This document shows positions 43,590 through 52,470 of a stretch of 64,000 bases of DNA, in pieces. Numbering within the stretch: the stretch's first letter is position 1; each line of letters starts with the position of its first letter. A program made the position numbers and the translations under genes. The stretch comes from an uncultured Bacteroidales bacterium (GTDB lineage: Bacteria > Bacteroidota > Bacteroidia > Bacteroidales > UBA932). The DNA lies in assembly GCA_900321655.1 (NCBI GenBank), contig ONWU01000003.1:1-64000 (forward strand), written 5' to 3'. The notes under the pieces are model-generated. The model did no database searches. It saw only the letters and a list, made by a program, of their open reading frames with translations, and had not been told where the DNA came from.

Positions 43590-45194
43590 GAAGTTTCTGA
43601 CAGCCTCCTCAATCTGCTTACGTGCCTGCGGGGTGAATTGCTTCGCATTCAGGAAACTGTCATTGTGGCAGCCTCCAAAATTCAGGACCTTCACCACATT
43701 GGGGTTGGCCTGGGCCGCGGCATCGTCAATGGCTCCGCCGGTCCAGGGGTCGTTGGTGCCATAGACGAACACCATCTTCTGCTGGCTGTCAGCTATCCAG
43801 CTGCGTACGCTTTGCATCAGTTTGCCACCATCCCACTGGCCTTCATAGTAATCCATTTCGCGGGCACGGCCTGTCGCCAGATATTCCACGGCGTAGCCCA
43901 CTTCGGGAGTAAGGAAGGAGCCGGAAGGCAACCAGGAGAAATCCATTCCTACGGCACCCAGTTCCCTCACGGACGCTACGCTGTAGGCCAGGGAGTACTC
44001 GGGGTTGTTCCGCAGGGGCAGCATATCATCTGCCGTGTGGATGGCCTTGGTGTCCTCATCTTCACCTGCTTCCTTTGCATAAACCAAATCCTTGAAATCT
44101 TGTTCACTCATAAAAATAAAAAACAGGACCTGGTCCAAAGGGCTCATCATGATGCTTTCCTCCTGCTCATCCTTGATCAGATCCGGATCCGGAACTCTCT
44201 GGGCCCAGTCGCTGAAGGGAACGTCGGAAAAACGGGTTAGCAGCGTTTCCATATACCCCAGCAGAAAACCGGCCAGCATACGATCTTCCGTTGCGCCTTT
44301 CAGCTGGTTCATAATGGTGAGGTACTGGTCCGGAGATTCCTGGTGGAATCTGCACAGGATGGCGTTCCGAAGGATGGGCTTGCTGACGCTCTGCTGCAGG
44401 ATCTTCTGCAGGTTGGCATATCCCACGGCCTCTATGGAACCGGCGGGATAGCCGGCGCCGCAATTCGTGAGGACGTACTTACCTACGGAAGCATCCAGCG
44501 GAGACTGGGCCGAACCGGGCAGAAACGGAGCGCAGAACGGAACATACAGGTCGAAATCCTTCCATCCATTGAGGTCTGCATAATAGGCGTGGAGGGTGCT
44601 GGTAATGCCTCCTTTGCTTGCACCTGTAGCAATCCACTTGTTGCCGTTCTTGAATACGTTTGCCTTGAGCATAGCCACAATGTTGTGGATGTCGTATGCA
44701 CTTTGGTCGGAGTAAAGATAAGTGAACTCCACGTTATTCATATCCTCCGGCTGGGACTGGCCAAAGTAACGGAACTCGATTTCCACCAAGTTGGCATCCA
44801 GAAGAGTCGTCAGGTCGTCCTCTTTCACTGCCTTTCCATCCATACTCAGTTCATATCCCTGGGTGATCACAACCACGGGCTTGGCCAGGTCTTTCAGCTG
44901 CAGGGCTACCCGCTGGTAGAACAAGCCTTGGGCGGGAGCATAGTGGTCTACCGGTTGGGTGTAGAAGAAGAAGTACTGCTTCACCTGAGAGCCCGTTTTG
45001 GATTCAGGCAGTTTGATTTCCACGTGGGAAACGCCCGGGATGGTTTTGAGGAGTTTGCTGATATCGTCATCCTCTACTACCGTATTTCCCGTCTGGTTCT
45101 CGTCGACGATCTCCTTTACATAGGTCTTGGTGCAAGCCTGAAGGGCTCCAAGAAGAACCAGGGCGGAAGCGAAAATGCAATCTATTTTTTTCAT
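43581..45194 (-). CDS. S37-type (PS-10) secreted tripeptidyl aminopeptidase lipoprotein
   Basis: The 537-residue protein has a lipobox LGALQAC. The fold is alpha/beta hydrolase: FFFYTQPVDHYAP and KPVVVITQGYELS open it, WIATGASKGGITSTLHAYY carries the nucleophile motif GASKGG, and NPWTGGAIDD with FGGCHNDSF near the end provides the Asp and His of the triad. This matches the S37 family, which removes tripeptides from N-termini. It follows the S41 peptidase gene by 20 bases. Confidence 0.85.
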   Translation of the reverse strand: MKKIDCIFASALVLLGALQACTKTYVKEIVDENQTGNTVVEDDDISKLLKTIPGVSHVEIKLPESKTGSQVKQYFFFYTQPVDHYAPAQGLFYQRVALQLKDLAKPVVVITQGYELSMDGKAVKEDDLTTLLDANLVEIEFRYFGQSQPEDMNNVEFTYLYSDQSAYDIHNIVAMLKANVFKNGNKWIATGASKGGITSTLHAYYADLNGWKDFDLYVPFCAPFLPGSAQSPLDASVGKYVLTNCGAGYPAGSIEAVGYANLQKILQQSVSKPILRNAILCRFHQESPDQYLTIMNQLKGATEDRMLAGFLLGYMETLLTRFSDVPFSDWAQRVPDPDLIKDEQEESIMMSPLDQVLFFIFMSEQDFKDLVYAKEAGEDEDTKAIHTADDMLPLRNNPEYSLAYSVASVRELGAVGMDFSWLPSGSFLTPEVGYAVEYLATGRAREMDYYEGQWDGGKLMQSVRSWIADSQQKMVFVYGTNDPWTGGAIDDAAAQANPNVVKVLNFGGCHNDSFLNAKQFTPQARKQIEEAVRNFLK

Positions 45195-45214
45195 CTTGTT
45201 CTAGTCTTTAGGTA

Positions 45215-46792
45215 TTATTTGCCGGAAGTAATGTATTGAAGGGCTCTGTCCAGCTGGGAATCCGGTCCGTTGCCGGATTTCCAGGCTCCCAGGTCCAGAT
45301 GGACCTCGATGTCCGGGGTAACGCCTACTCCTTCCAGTATCTTGCCGTCTCTGGAAAAAGCCGCTAAGCAGGGACAGTAAACATAAACCGGAGTTTTTCC
45401 CGAAACGCCGATATGACCGGCATAGGTGAAACTGTAGTCTTCATTTCCTATCAGGCCGCAGAGGCCTCCCCAGGTGCGGGTGCCTACCAGTTTGGCATTC
45501 TCTACCAGGGTGGCGCCCATACTGGTCATTTCGGCCATACTCACGGACCGGATGTTGGCCAGCACCGCAATGGGTTCGGTAACCGTGACGTGCGGCTGCT
45601 CGTAAGTTGGCATAACCTGCGGAACGAGCGGCGAATAGTCGTATCGGCCCACTCCCTTCTTGGTGCGGCTGTCCATTACGTGCTGACCACCGGAAGGCAG
45701 CAGGGCTCCCAGGACATACTGATAGTCCGATACCATACCGCCGCCATTGCCGCGGACATCGATGATGACACCTCCCAGCTGACCGGCGTTGTGAAGGTCC
45801 TGAATGGCATTGAACCAGGAATACCATACATCGGCCACTTCAGCGGCCAGCTGCCGGGCATAGGGTTTCAGCGATTCCGTGCTGGTCTGGTAAGTGGTGA
45901 GGAAGGGGGTAAGCTCGAAGCTGTCGAAGTAAAGATAGGCAATGTTTCCTTCAAAAAGGGCATAGGTAATATGGATACCGTTTTCTATCATTTCGGCGTC
46001 CAGCTCGTGCACTCCATTTATATTCAGGTAGCTGTACTTGATTGCCAGGTCATTGACTGCGTTAATGATGGCTTCATTGCTGCTGAGTCCGTTCAACTGA
46101 TTCAGCCCGCTGAGGATAGCCTTGGCCGTGCGTTCGTCGCTGAGCTCTTCTTCCGTGGGAAGGGTCTTTTGGGACGTGGCTTTCAGAATCCGGTTGGCCC
46201 ATACGGATAGGGAATCCATAACGCTTCTGATCTGGAGAGCCCCTGTCGCATTCACCGATTTGTAATCTTTCAGTTTGCCCTGAGTTTTTCTATAGTAGGT
46301 GAGGTCGGGCTCCCGGGGAACGCCGGAAAGCGCCACAACGGCCTCATAATAATCGTCTTTGCGCTCCGTGCTGTTCCGTTCATCGCCGGGCGAGACCTTG
46401 ACAAACTTTTGGGTCATATGGTTATAAAGCTTTACGTTCATATGCCCATCGTGAAGAGGACCCACCACCTCTTTCAACAGGGCCGTGAGTTCATCGTCTT
46501 TGATGGTGCGCTTGGTGGAGAGGGTATCCAGTTCCACAAATTTAGGGTAGTATTTGTCATACACCTCGTCCCAGTCCAGTCCGTGTTCTTTCTCGTAGTC
46601 CCAGATAGCATAATTGGAATTGAGACCTTCCCAGAGAATCTTGAATTTCTCTCCGTAGCTTTTCTGGGCCAGGCTCCAGGTCAAGTCGTCCACATAGGAG
46701 TAATTGTGCAGCGTGTCGCTCTCCCTGCGGCAGGAAGCCAGCGCAAGGAGCATCATTGCGGCAACGGCCATTCCTTTGATATAGTTTTTCAT
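45215..46792 (-). CDS. S41-family C-terminal processing-type peptidase lipoprotein
   Basis: The 525-residue protein has a lipobox LLALASC. Residues about 55-120 look like the N-terminal helical domain (AIWDYEKEHGLDWDEVYDKY), then LGGVIIDVRGNGGGMVSDYQ and SMAEMTSMGATLV (Ser in SMAE) form the tail-specific protease core, and GVGVTPDIEVHLDLG closes it. A PDZ domain is not obvious. It would process or degrade periplasmic or surface proteins. It is co-directional with the S37 and PorT-like genes. Confidence 0.88.
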   Translation of the reverse strand: MKNYIKGMAVAAMMLLALASCRRESDTLHNYSYVDDLTWSLAQKSYGEKFKILWEGLNSNYAIWDYEKEHGLDWDEVYDKYYPKFVELDTLSTKRTIKDDELTALLKEVVGPLHDGHMNVKLYNHMTQKFVKVSPGDERNSTERKDDYYEAVVALSGVPREPDLTYYRKTQGKLKDYKSVNATGALQIRSVMDSLSVWANRILKATSQKTLPTEEELSDERTAKAILSGLNQLNGLSSNEAIINAVNDLAIKYSYLNINGVHELDAEMIENGIHITYALFEGNIAYLYFDSFELTPFLTTYQTSTESLKPYARQLAAEVADVWYSWFNAIQDLHNAGQLGGVIIDVRGNGGGMVSDYQYVLGALLPSGGQHVMDSRTKKGVGRYDYSPLVPQVMPTYEQPHVTVTEPIAVLANIRSVSMAEMTSMGATLVENAKLVGTRTWGGLCGLIGNEDYSFTYAGHIGVSGKTPVYVYCPCLAAFSRDGKILEGVGVTPDIEVHLDLGAWKSGNGPDSQLDRALQYITSGK

Positions 46793-46804
46793 GGCTTTCG
46801 GGGT

Positions 46805-47476
46805 TTAGAATTTGTAATAAACGCCGGCCTGCAGGCCGATGGTGGTGTCGTAGCGGAAGTCTTTCACCCGCATATATTCTTTCACCTGGCTGGTGAGGCT
46901 GTAGTAGCAGCGTGCTTCCAACTGAACGGCCCAGTGCCGGTTGCAGCGAAGTTCCATTCCGGCCCCTCCGGCAATACCCAGATCCAGCCGGTTGTCCCTT
47001 TCACTGTTGAACTCCACGGGGCCGGCAAAGGCGTACTGCTTACCGGTCAGCGCATTGATATCACTTCCCAGACGGTGGCTGGTGAGCCAGAGGCCGCAGT
47101 AATTGCCCAGGTTGAAGAATCCCCTCAGCGGGAAGTTATCTCCGCCGAAGCTGAAGGAGGCCATGACCGGAATCAGAAGATAGTTGTTGAAGTAAGTGTA
47201 ATTCACCTGAGAAAGGTCTGTACGGCTGATGTTGTAGTTCTTCTGCGTGAACAGAAGGTCTGCCCTTACGCCCAGCCATTTGTAGAAAGAGTACTGGCCG
47301 GAAACGCCGCTGGTCAGGCCAACGAATCCGTGGAGGTTGTAATCCGTCATGTAATGGACACTCTGGGAGTGTACGTTGTAGTCTATTCCCTCAATGATAC
47401 CCACTCTCCACTGTGCACGAAGAGTGAAAGGCAAGAGGATGAGAAAGACTACCATCAGAAATGCTTTTTTTCTCAT
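46805..47476 (-). CDS. PorT-like outer-membrane beta-barrel protein
   Basis: The 223-residue protein has a signal peptide (MRKKAFLMVVFLILLPFTLR, cleavage near AQW) and then an 8-strand-type barrel: WRVGIIEGIDYNVHS, GVSGQYSFYKWLGVRADL, FNNYLLIPVMASFSFG and a terminal VYYKF. This is the porin family / PorT-like fold common in Bacteroidota. The specific function is unknown. Confidence 0.8.
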   Translation of the reverse strand: MRKKAFLMVVFLILLPFTLRAQWRVGIIEGIDYNVHSQSVHYMTDYNLHGFVGLTSGVSGQYSFYKWLGVRADLLFTQKNYNISRTDLSQVNYTYFNNYLLIPVMASFSFGGDNFPLRGFFNLGNYCGLWLTSHRLGSDINALTGKQYAFAGPVEFNSERDNRLDLGIAGGAGMELRCNRHWAVQLEARCYYSLTSQVKEYMRVKDFRYDTTIGLQAGVYYKF

Positions 47477-47504
47477 AGTTTGTAATTATTAAATCTTAGT
47501 CTGA

Positions 47505-48950
47505 TTAATTCATTTCAAGAACGCAGAAATCACGCTGCGGAACAGAAAGGGTATATACCGTACGGACCAGCTTGATTCCCAGGAAGTCCAGCGCCTCGGA
47601 GGGAATGCAGACCGTTATTTCGGCCTCCTGCCCGAAATTGGATACGACAAGGAATGCTTTTTTCCCGTCGCTGCGAACGAAAGCGAAGTGACGGTCCTTG
47701 TCGAAGTGGCCTTCGTCCTGGCAGTAACACAGATCGAAGGTCCTGCCTTCCCGGAAGGCGGGCAACTGGGCCAGTTGCAGTACCTGCAGGTACCTTTTCT
47801 GCACCTCCTTATCCGGATGCTTCAGCGCCGGAACGGTGCACCAGTCGAAGATGGAGGTTCGTCCGTCCAGACCGCTGAATCCTTCGGCCTGCATGCCCCT
47901 CTCCCCCATTTCCTGGCCGAAATACAGCATAAAGGGAGCATTGCTCAAAAGGGCCGATACGGCCAGCGCCGCATAGCCTCCGGAAGCGCTGCCACAGAAA
48001 AAGTCCGAGGCAAGCCGCTGCTCGTCGTGGTTCTCCAGGAAGTTGAGCATGTGGGGCTGAAGGTCTCCCAGGAACTGCCAGTTCCAGGTGATGCCCTTAG
48101 CGGAAGCATTGCTACAGGTAACAGCCCGTAAAGTATCATATAATCCAGACTTGTCGTAGAGTAAATCAAAGCCGACTTCCTCTACATACAGGCGGTATTT
48201 TTCTTTATCGTATACCTCGGCCACAAAAAGGGTCCCGGGATACTCTTTCCGGATGGAGGCAATGAGCCACTTCATAAACTGCCAGGGGACCATCTCCACC
48301 ATATCGCAGCGGAATCCGTCCACTCCCAGGGACACCCAGAAACGTACGATCTGGAGCATCTTGTCCCAGGTGGCCGTGTGGAAGTCGCAGTAGTTGATCT
48401 TGATGGTTTCATACCAGTCGTTGATGCCGGGAGAAGGGGTGAAGGCATTGCCGGATGCCTTTGCCGGAAACTCCTCGAAAGGATTTCCCGGAGTGGGAAC
48501 CGGCAGGTGGAGGGACTGTCCGGGAAAGTAGAAAAAATCGTTCTCCGGGGCCCAGTGCACGTTTTTATTGTCTTTGTGGCCCAGGTTTACATTGTCCCGG
48601 GACACGTGGTTGGGAACAAAGTCAATCAGAAGCTTCAGACCGGCTGCGTGAACCCTGTCCACTACGGCACGGAATTCCTCCATCCTCTTGTCCGGATCAT
48701 CGGCCATATAGGGATTGACGTCGTAATAGTCCTTGATGGCATAGGGAGATCCGGCATTTCCCTTTACGATCTGGGGATTGGAGGGCGTGCAGCCCCGGTC
48801 CATGGTATACGTGGCGTGCCGGATGACGCCTGTAAGCCACAGGCAGTCCATCCCAAGGGTATTTTTCAGATATTGGAGAGTTGCCTGGTCTATTCCGGAA
48901 AAGCGGCCGTTTCCCCAGAGGCGCGGCAGCATTTGATAGATCAATTTCAT
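47505..48950 (-). CDS. GH13 alpha-amylase-family enzyme
   Basis: The 481-residue protein carries the four GH13 blocks: LLIDFVPNHVS, DGFRCDMVEMVP (nucleophile Asp), TLFVAEVYD (acid/base Glu) and NFLENHDEQR. It has no signal peptide, so it probably acts in the cytoplasm on maltodextrin or glycogen-type glucans. It starts 4 bases inside the CotH gene end (ATGA). The pyrophosphate phosphofructokinase gene of the same strand is two genes upstream, which suggests a sugar-use theme. Confidence 0.92.
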   Translation of the reverse strand: MKLIYQMLPRLWGNGRFSGIDQATLQYLKNTLGMDCLWLTGVIRHATYTMDRGCTPSNPQIVKGNAGSPYAIKDYYDVNPYMADDPDKRMEEFRAVVDRVHAAGLKLLIDFVPNHVSRDNVNLGHKDNKNVHWAPENDFFYFPGQSLHLPVPTPGNPFEEFPAKASGNAFTPSPGINDWYETIKINYCDFHTATWDKMLQIVRFWVSLGVDGFRCDMVEMVPWQFMKWLIASIRKEYPGTLFVAEVYDKEKYRLYVEEVGFDLLYDKSGLYDTLRAVTCSNASAKGITWNWQFLGDLQPHMLNFLENHDEQRLASDFFCGSASGGYAALAVSALLSNAPFMLYFGQEMGERGMQAEGFSGLDGRTSIFDWCTVPALKHPDKEVQKRYLQVLQLAQLPAFREGRTFDLCYCQDEGHFDKDRHFAFVRSDGKKAFLVVSNFGQEAEITVCIPSEALDFLGIKLVRTVYTLSVPQRDFCVLEMN

Positions 48951-50248
48951 AAGCGGTTGATTTCCAGATCCATTTCTGCGATGCGATCCAGAAGTGTCTT
49001 TTTAAGGCGGCTGACGGCCTGGTCAAAGGTCATTTGTTCATCTCCGTTCACCAGTCCGTCCGGGCCTTCGGCCATGGGATTGGGAAAGCAGGGCCAGGTT
49101 TCGTGATTGAGCCCCTCTGATTCCCGGATATAGGCAGCCCTTCCGTCGATATAGGTAGAAGCTACCTTGCGGAATTCGGGCATCAGGATAGACCAGCGGT
49201 GCTTGAGATGGCTTCTGAATACCGGGTTGGTCCAGAGCTGATAATAATAAAGGGTGCTCTTCAGGCCCAGCTGGTGGTATTCCGGCATAAATGTGCCATA
49301 GTCAAAGTCCCATACGGGCCCCCAGAAGAGTTTGCCCCCCTTGGCATAAAGGAAAGTGCTTTTGGGAAAGCGGATTTCCCCGTTTCCGGTCACTTCCTGC
49401 ACCAGATAAAAGTCGCACAGGGTGTCCATATCCATCAGCGTGGAAGGATCTTCTCCCCTCATCACGGCATCCTCTATGCCGAAAAGTGTTTTTTCGGCGC
49501 TCAGGAGGATGGAATGGAACTGTTCTGCGCTGTAATCGTCCCGGTCCGGATACTTCAGTTCCACGGGAATGCCTCCCATCGCCGTGGCATTTTTCCAGTG
49601 GCCGTGATGGGTGTCAAAATCGTGTTCCGTCTTGTCGGAAGTATCGAAGGAGTAAAAGTAATCGCAGGTGAAGTGGGATCCCTCCACGTGGATTTTTTCT
49701 CCCAACCAGTAAAGGCCGTAGTATTCTCCGTTCAGGTAAAGGTCTACAAAAGTGCCCGCAGGCGTCCATTCCAGGCTGGTATGACGGGCCAGTTCAAAGG
49801 CCACGTCGTTCCTGAGGAGCGTGCGGTCCATCCAGTTGGCCAGCAGCACCCAGTGTTTGGTTTTTCCGGTGCCGATGAAATTGGCCTGTTCCTGGAATTT
49901 GAGGGTCAGGGGCTTCTTGGGGTACATCTGGAGGGTGGAATTGCCGTGGGCTTTCACCCGGGCTCCCTCTGCTGTGAAAACCGTGGCCTCCGTCCCTTTC
50001 ACCGTAGCCTGGATGCTGACGGAACAGTTTTCTGTCCAGTTCTCCTTACGGATATCGTCCAGGGTATACCCTTCGGGGAAGTTCAGGTACAGCTTGGGCA
50101 GATGGTCCGGATTCTGGGGGATGCAGCCGGTATAGATTTTCTCTCCGGGCTGGGTCTCCCCTTCCGGGACTATGGTTTTATTCTGGCAGCCTCCCAGAAG
50201 GAAGACCGCCAGAGATAAAAAACCAAAGTATTTGAAACATCTGAACAA
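48947..50248 (-). CDS. CotH-type kinase domain lipoprotein
   Basis: The 433-residue protein has a lipobox LLGGC. The CotH kinase fold is recognised by KHWVLLANWMDRTLLRND, VDLYLNGEYYGLYWLGEK, FYLVQEVTGNGEIRFPKS and GPVWDFDYGTF, where the last Asp residues bind metal and the conserved Asn/Asp act in transfer. CotH proteins phosphorylate secreted proteins or spore coats in other bacteria; in Bacteroidota they are common surface lipoproteins of unclear target. It lies 4 bases after the phosphofructokinase gene. Confidence 0.85.
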   Translation of the reverse strand: MFRCFKYFGFLSLAVFLLGGCQNKTIVPEGETQPGEKIYTGCIPQNPDHLPKLYLNFPEGYTLDDIRKENWTENCSVSIQATVKGTEATVFTAEGARVKAHGNSTLQMYPKKPLTLKFQEQANFIGTGKTKHWVLLANWMDRTLLRNDVAFELARHTSLEWTPAGTFVDLYLNGEYYGLYWLGEKIHVEGSHFTCDYFYSFDTSDKTEHDFDTHHGHWKNATAMGGIPVELKYPDRDDYSAEQFHSILLSAEKTLFGIEDAVMRGEDPSTLMDMDTLCDFYLVQEVTGNGEIRFPKSTFLYAKGGKLFWGPVWDFDYGTFMPEYHQLGLKSTLYYYQLWTNPVFRSHLKHRWSILMPEFRKVASTYIDGRAAYIRESEGLNHETWPCFPNPMAEGPDGLVNGDEQMTFDQAVSRLKKTLLDRIAEMDLEINRL

Positions 50249-50252
50249 GGAA

Positions 50253-51482
50253 TTACCAGTTCAGGATCTTCTTGAAGTCGTAAGCCTCGGGATTGGCCAC
50301 ATATTTCTTGGCGGCCTCGTAATCGGCCGGGGTGATGAAGTGGCAGAGGTGGTTGTAGTAGTTCTGGGCGATGCCGCCTTCGATGGCTACGCGACGCGGA
50401 GGAATCTTACCATCGGCACCCTGGAGGTCTTTCAGGTACAGGGGCTTGGCCTCGCCGAAAGCGTCCACATAGACCATGCAGCCGGTTTCACCCTTCTTGA
50501 ACAGTTCGTAGGCACCCATGGCCAGCTCGGAGCAGTACGTGAGGTCGAAGGCGATAGGATCCTGGCAGCGAACGTCGTAGCCAATCTCCACGGGACGGGT
50601 CTTGACCTTGAGGCCGATCTCTTTGAACTTCTTCTCCAGGATGTCGTTGAACAGGACAGCCTTGGAGATCTTGCCCAGTTCGGGGTGGCCGTGCTCATCG
50701 TAGGTCATAGACACGCCGGCGTTCTTGATTTCCTGGGGATCCAGGTCGTGGAAGACGCCTTCGGCCACCACCACGGTGCCGTAGGGAATGCCCAGGATGT
50801 TGCGCTTGAGGATGGCGGAAAGGGCCAGGTTCACAATCTTGTCCAGGGTGATCTCCGTCTTGTTGAACATTTCGGGGATGATGGTCATAGGGCAGTGAGT
50901 GGCCTCGCCGATACCCAGGGCCAGGTGACCGGCGCTGCGTCCCATGGCGCTGATGATGAGCCAGTTGCCGCTGGTGCGGGCATCTTCATAGACGGTGCGG
51001 GCCAGGTGGGCGCCCTCATCCTTGGCGCTGTTGAAGCCGAAGGTAGGGGTGTTCATCGGGAGCGGGAGGTCGTTGTCGATGGTCTTGGGTACGTGGATGT
51101 TGTGGATGGGATACTGCTTGGCTTCCAGGAACTTGGCAATGCGGTTGGCCGTGGAGGCGGTGTCGTCACCACCCACGGTGACCAGCAGCTTGATGTTGTT
51201 CTCCTGGAACAGGCCCAGGTTGAAGTTCTCTTCAAAATCCTTGTCAGTGGGCTTGAAACGGCTCATCTGGAGGTAGGATCCTCCGCGGTTGAAATAGGCG
51301 TCGGCCTTGAAGAAATCGATGTCCTCGGTGCGGGGGCTCTTGGAGAAGAGGCCGCTGTAACCACCGTGAAGGCCGATTACCCGGTAACCATTGCTAAGGA
51401 AGGTCTTAGCTACAGACATAACCACGGTGTTCATGCCCGGAGCCGGGCCACCGCCACAAAGGATAATGATAGAATCTTTCAT
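50253..51482 (-). CDS. pfp: Pyrophosphate-dependent 6-phosphofructokinase
   Basis: The 409-residue protein has CGGGPAPGMNTVVMSVAKTF at the N-terminus, GGDDTASTAN and PKTIDNDLPLP in the active site. In this family GGDD (instead of GGDG) and PKT (instead of PGT) mark enzymes that use pyrophosphate rather than ATP. It therefore probably catalyses reversible conversion of fructose 6-phosphate to fructose 1,6-bisphosphate with PPi. A probable promoter (TATCTTTG, 51521-51528) precedes it. It heads a minus-strand run through CotH, amylase, PorT-like, S41 and S37 genes. Confidence 0.92.
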   Translation of the reverse strand: MKDSIIILCGGGPAPGMNTVVMSVAKTFLSNGYRVIGLHGGYSGLFSKSPRTEDIDFFKADAYFNRGGSYLQMSRFKPTDKDFEENFNLGLFQENNIKLLVTVGGDDTASTANRIAKFLEAKQYPIHNIHVPKTIDNDLPLPMNTPTFGFNSAKDEGAHLARTVYEDARTSGNWLIISAMGRSAGHLALGIGEATHCPMTIIPEMFNKTEITLDKIVNLALSAILKRNILGIPYGTVVVAEGVFHDLDPQEIKNAGVSMTYDEHGHPELGKISKAVLFNDILEKKFKEIGLKVKTRPVEIGYDVRCQDPIAFDLTYCSELAMGAYELFKKGETGCMVYVDAFGEAKPLYLKDLQGADGKIPPRRVAIEGGIAQNYYNHLCHFITPADYEAAKKYVANPEAYDFKKILNW

Positions 51483-51520
51483 AAATGTATAGATGTTAAA
51501 ATAACTTCCGTTAAATCATG

Positions 51521-51528
51521 CAAAGATA
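51521..51528 (-). promoter_or_regulatory. Promoter -7 box (TATCTTTG) of the pfp operon
   Basis: On the minus strand TATCTTTG lies 38 bases before the ATG at 51482. No -33 TTTG at the usual distance. Confidence 0.5.
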
Positions 51529-51559
51529 GTCATTTTTCCTGATATGTGGGCTATTTGTG

Positions 51560-51591
51560 TTTGGCAAATCGGGAAGGATTGCCTACCTTTA
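51560..51591 (+). promoter_or_regulatory. Promoter of the small-molecule kinase and DNA polymerase genes
   Basis: TTTG (51560-51563), a 20-base spacer, then TACCTTTA (51584-51591), one base off the consensus. It lies 22 bases before the ATG at 51614 and supports that start over the in-frame GTG at 51557. Confidence 0.6.
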
Positions 51592-51613
51592 CGGCAATAA
51601 CACGTATTTTCAT

Positions 51614-52468
51614 ATGCAGGATTATCCACAAATAGATCTTTCGGCCTGGACCCAGGTGGGCGAAGGCTATAACGGGCAGGCTTTTATCTCGGATGCCCAT
51701 CCGGGAAAACTGCTCAAACTGGTGCACGGTACCCTCTCGTCGGCCGAAAAGATAGAACAGGAGTTCTATGCTTCCAGGGCGGCCTATGAAGCCGGCCTTC
51801 CTGTCCCTGAGGTCTATGAAATAGTGCGCGACGGCCAGAATCACGGCTATATTGCAGAAAGGATAGAGGATAAAAAATCCTTTTCCCGCCTTTGTGCCGA
51901 TGAGCCGGAGCGCATTCCCGAATTTGCCGCCCTGATGGCAGAGTACAGCCACCAGCTGCACGCGCATCCCCTTTCCGTAAGTCGCTATGTCCCTTCCCTG
52001 AAGCCCCTTCTGAGGGAGGCCGTGGCCTTTGCTCCGTTTGTGTCGGAAGCCCAGCGGGAGCAGCTGTATTCCCTGGTGGACGGAATGGCCGATACGGCTA
52101 CCGCCGTGCATGGAGACCTCCAGCCGGGAAACCTGATCCTTTCCCGGGAAAAGCCCTACTGGATAGACCTGGGCTGGCTGTGTGTGGGAGACCCTGTCAT
52201 AGACCTGGCCCATCTGTACAAGATGATGATGATAGACAGCCTGATTCCCGCAGTCCAGGATCTTACCCACATGAACGTGGAACAGATGGCGGCCTTCTGG
52301 AAAGCTTTCGCCAGGGCCTATACGGGAATGGAAGACCTGTCGGCCCTGGAGCAGAAACTGAATCCCCTTTCCGCCCTGGATGTGGTTCGCACCTATTACT
52401 TCCATCCCAACGAGCATCCCCAGTTCCTGGATTTCTGCAAGAGCCGGATGGATGAGCTCCTGGCATAA
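51614..52468 (+). CDS. Aminoglycoside phosphotransferase-fold small-molecule kinase
   Basis: From the ATG at 51614 (MQDYPQIDLS) the protein has 284 residues. VHGDLQPGNLILS is the catalytic HxDxxxxN loop and WIDLGWLCVGDPVIDLAHL the metal-binding region (Asp in IDLG). The fold is that of APH/choline-kinase-like enzymes. Despite the family name, resistance is not implied; the substrate could be a sugar, choline or an amino alcohol. The polymerase gene starts 2 bases after its stop. Confidence 0.82.
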   Translation: MQDYPQIDLSAWTQVGEGYNGQAFISDAHPGKLLKLVHGTLSSAEKIEQEFYASRAAYEAGLPVPEVYEIVRDGQNHGYIAERIEDKKSFSRLCADEPERIPEFAALMAEYSHQLHAHPLSVSRYVPSLKPLLREAVAFAPFVSEAQREQLYSLVDGMADTATAVHGDLQPGNLILSREKPYWIDLGWLCVGDPVIDLAHLYKMMMIDSLIPAVQDLTHMNVEQMAAFWKAFARAYTGMEDLSALEQKLNPLSALDVVRTYYFHPNEHPQFLDFCKSRMDELLA

Positions 52469-52470
52469 CA

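Noticed and set aside
51614..52468. An antibiotic-resistance call for the aminoglycoside phosphotransferase-fold gene
   Set aside because: The fold includes many metabolic kinases, and nothing in the sequence or context points to aminoglycosides.
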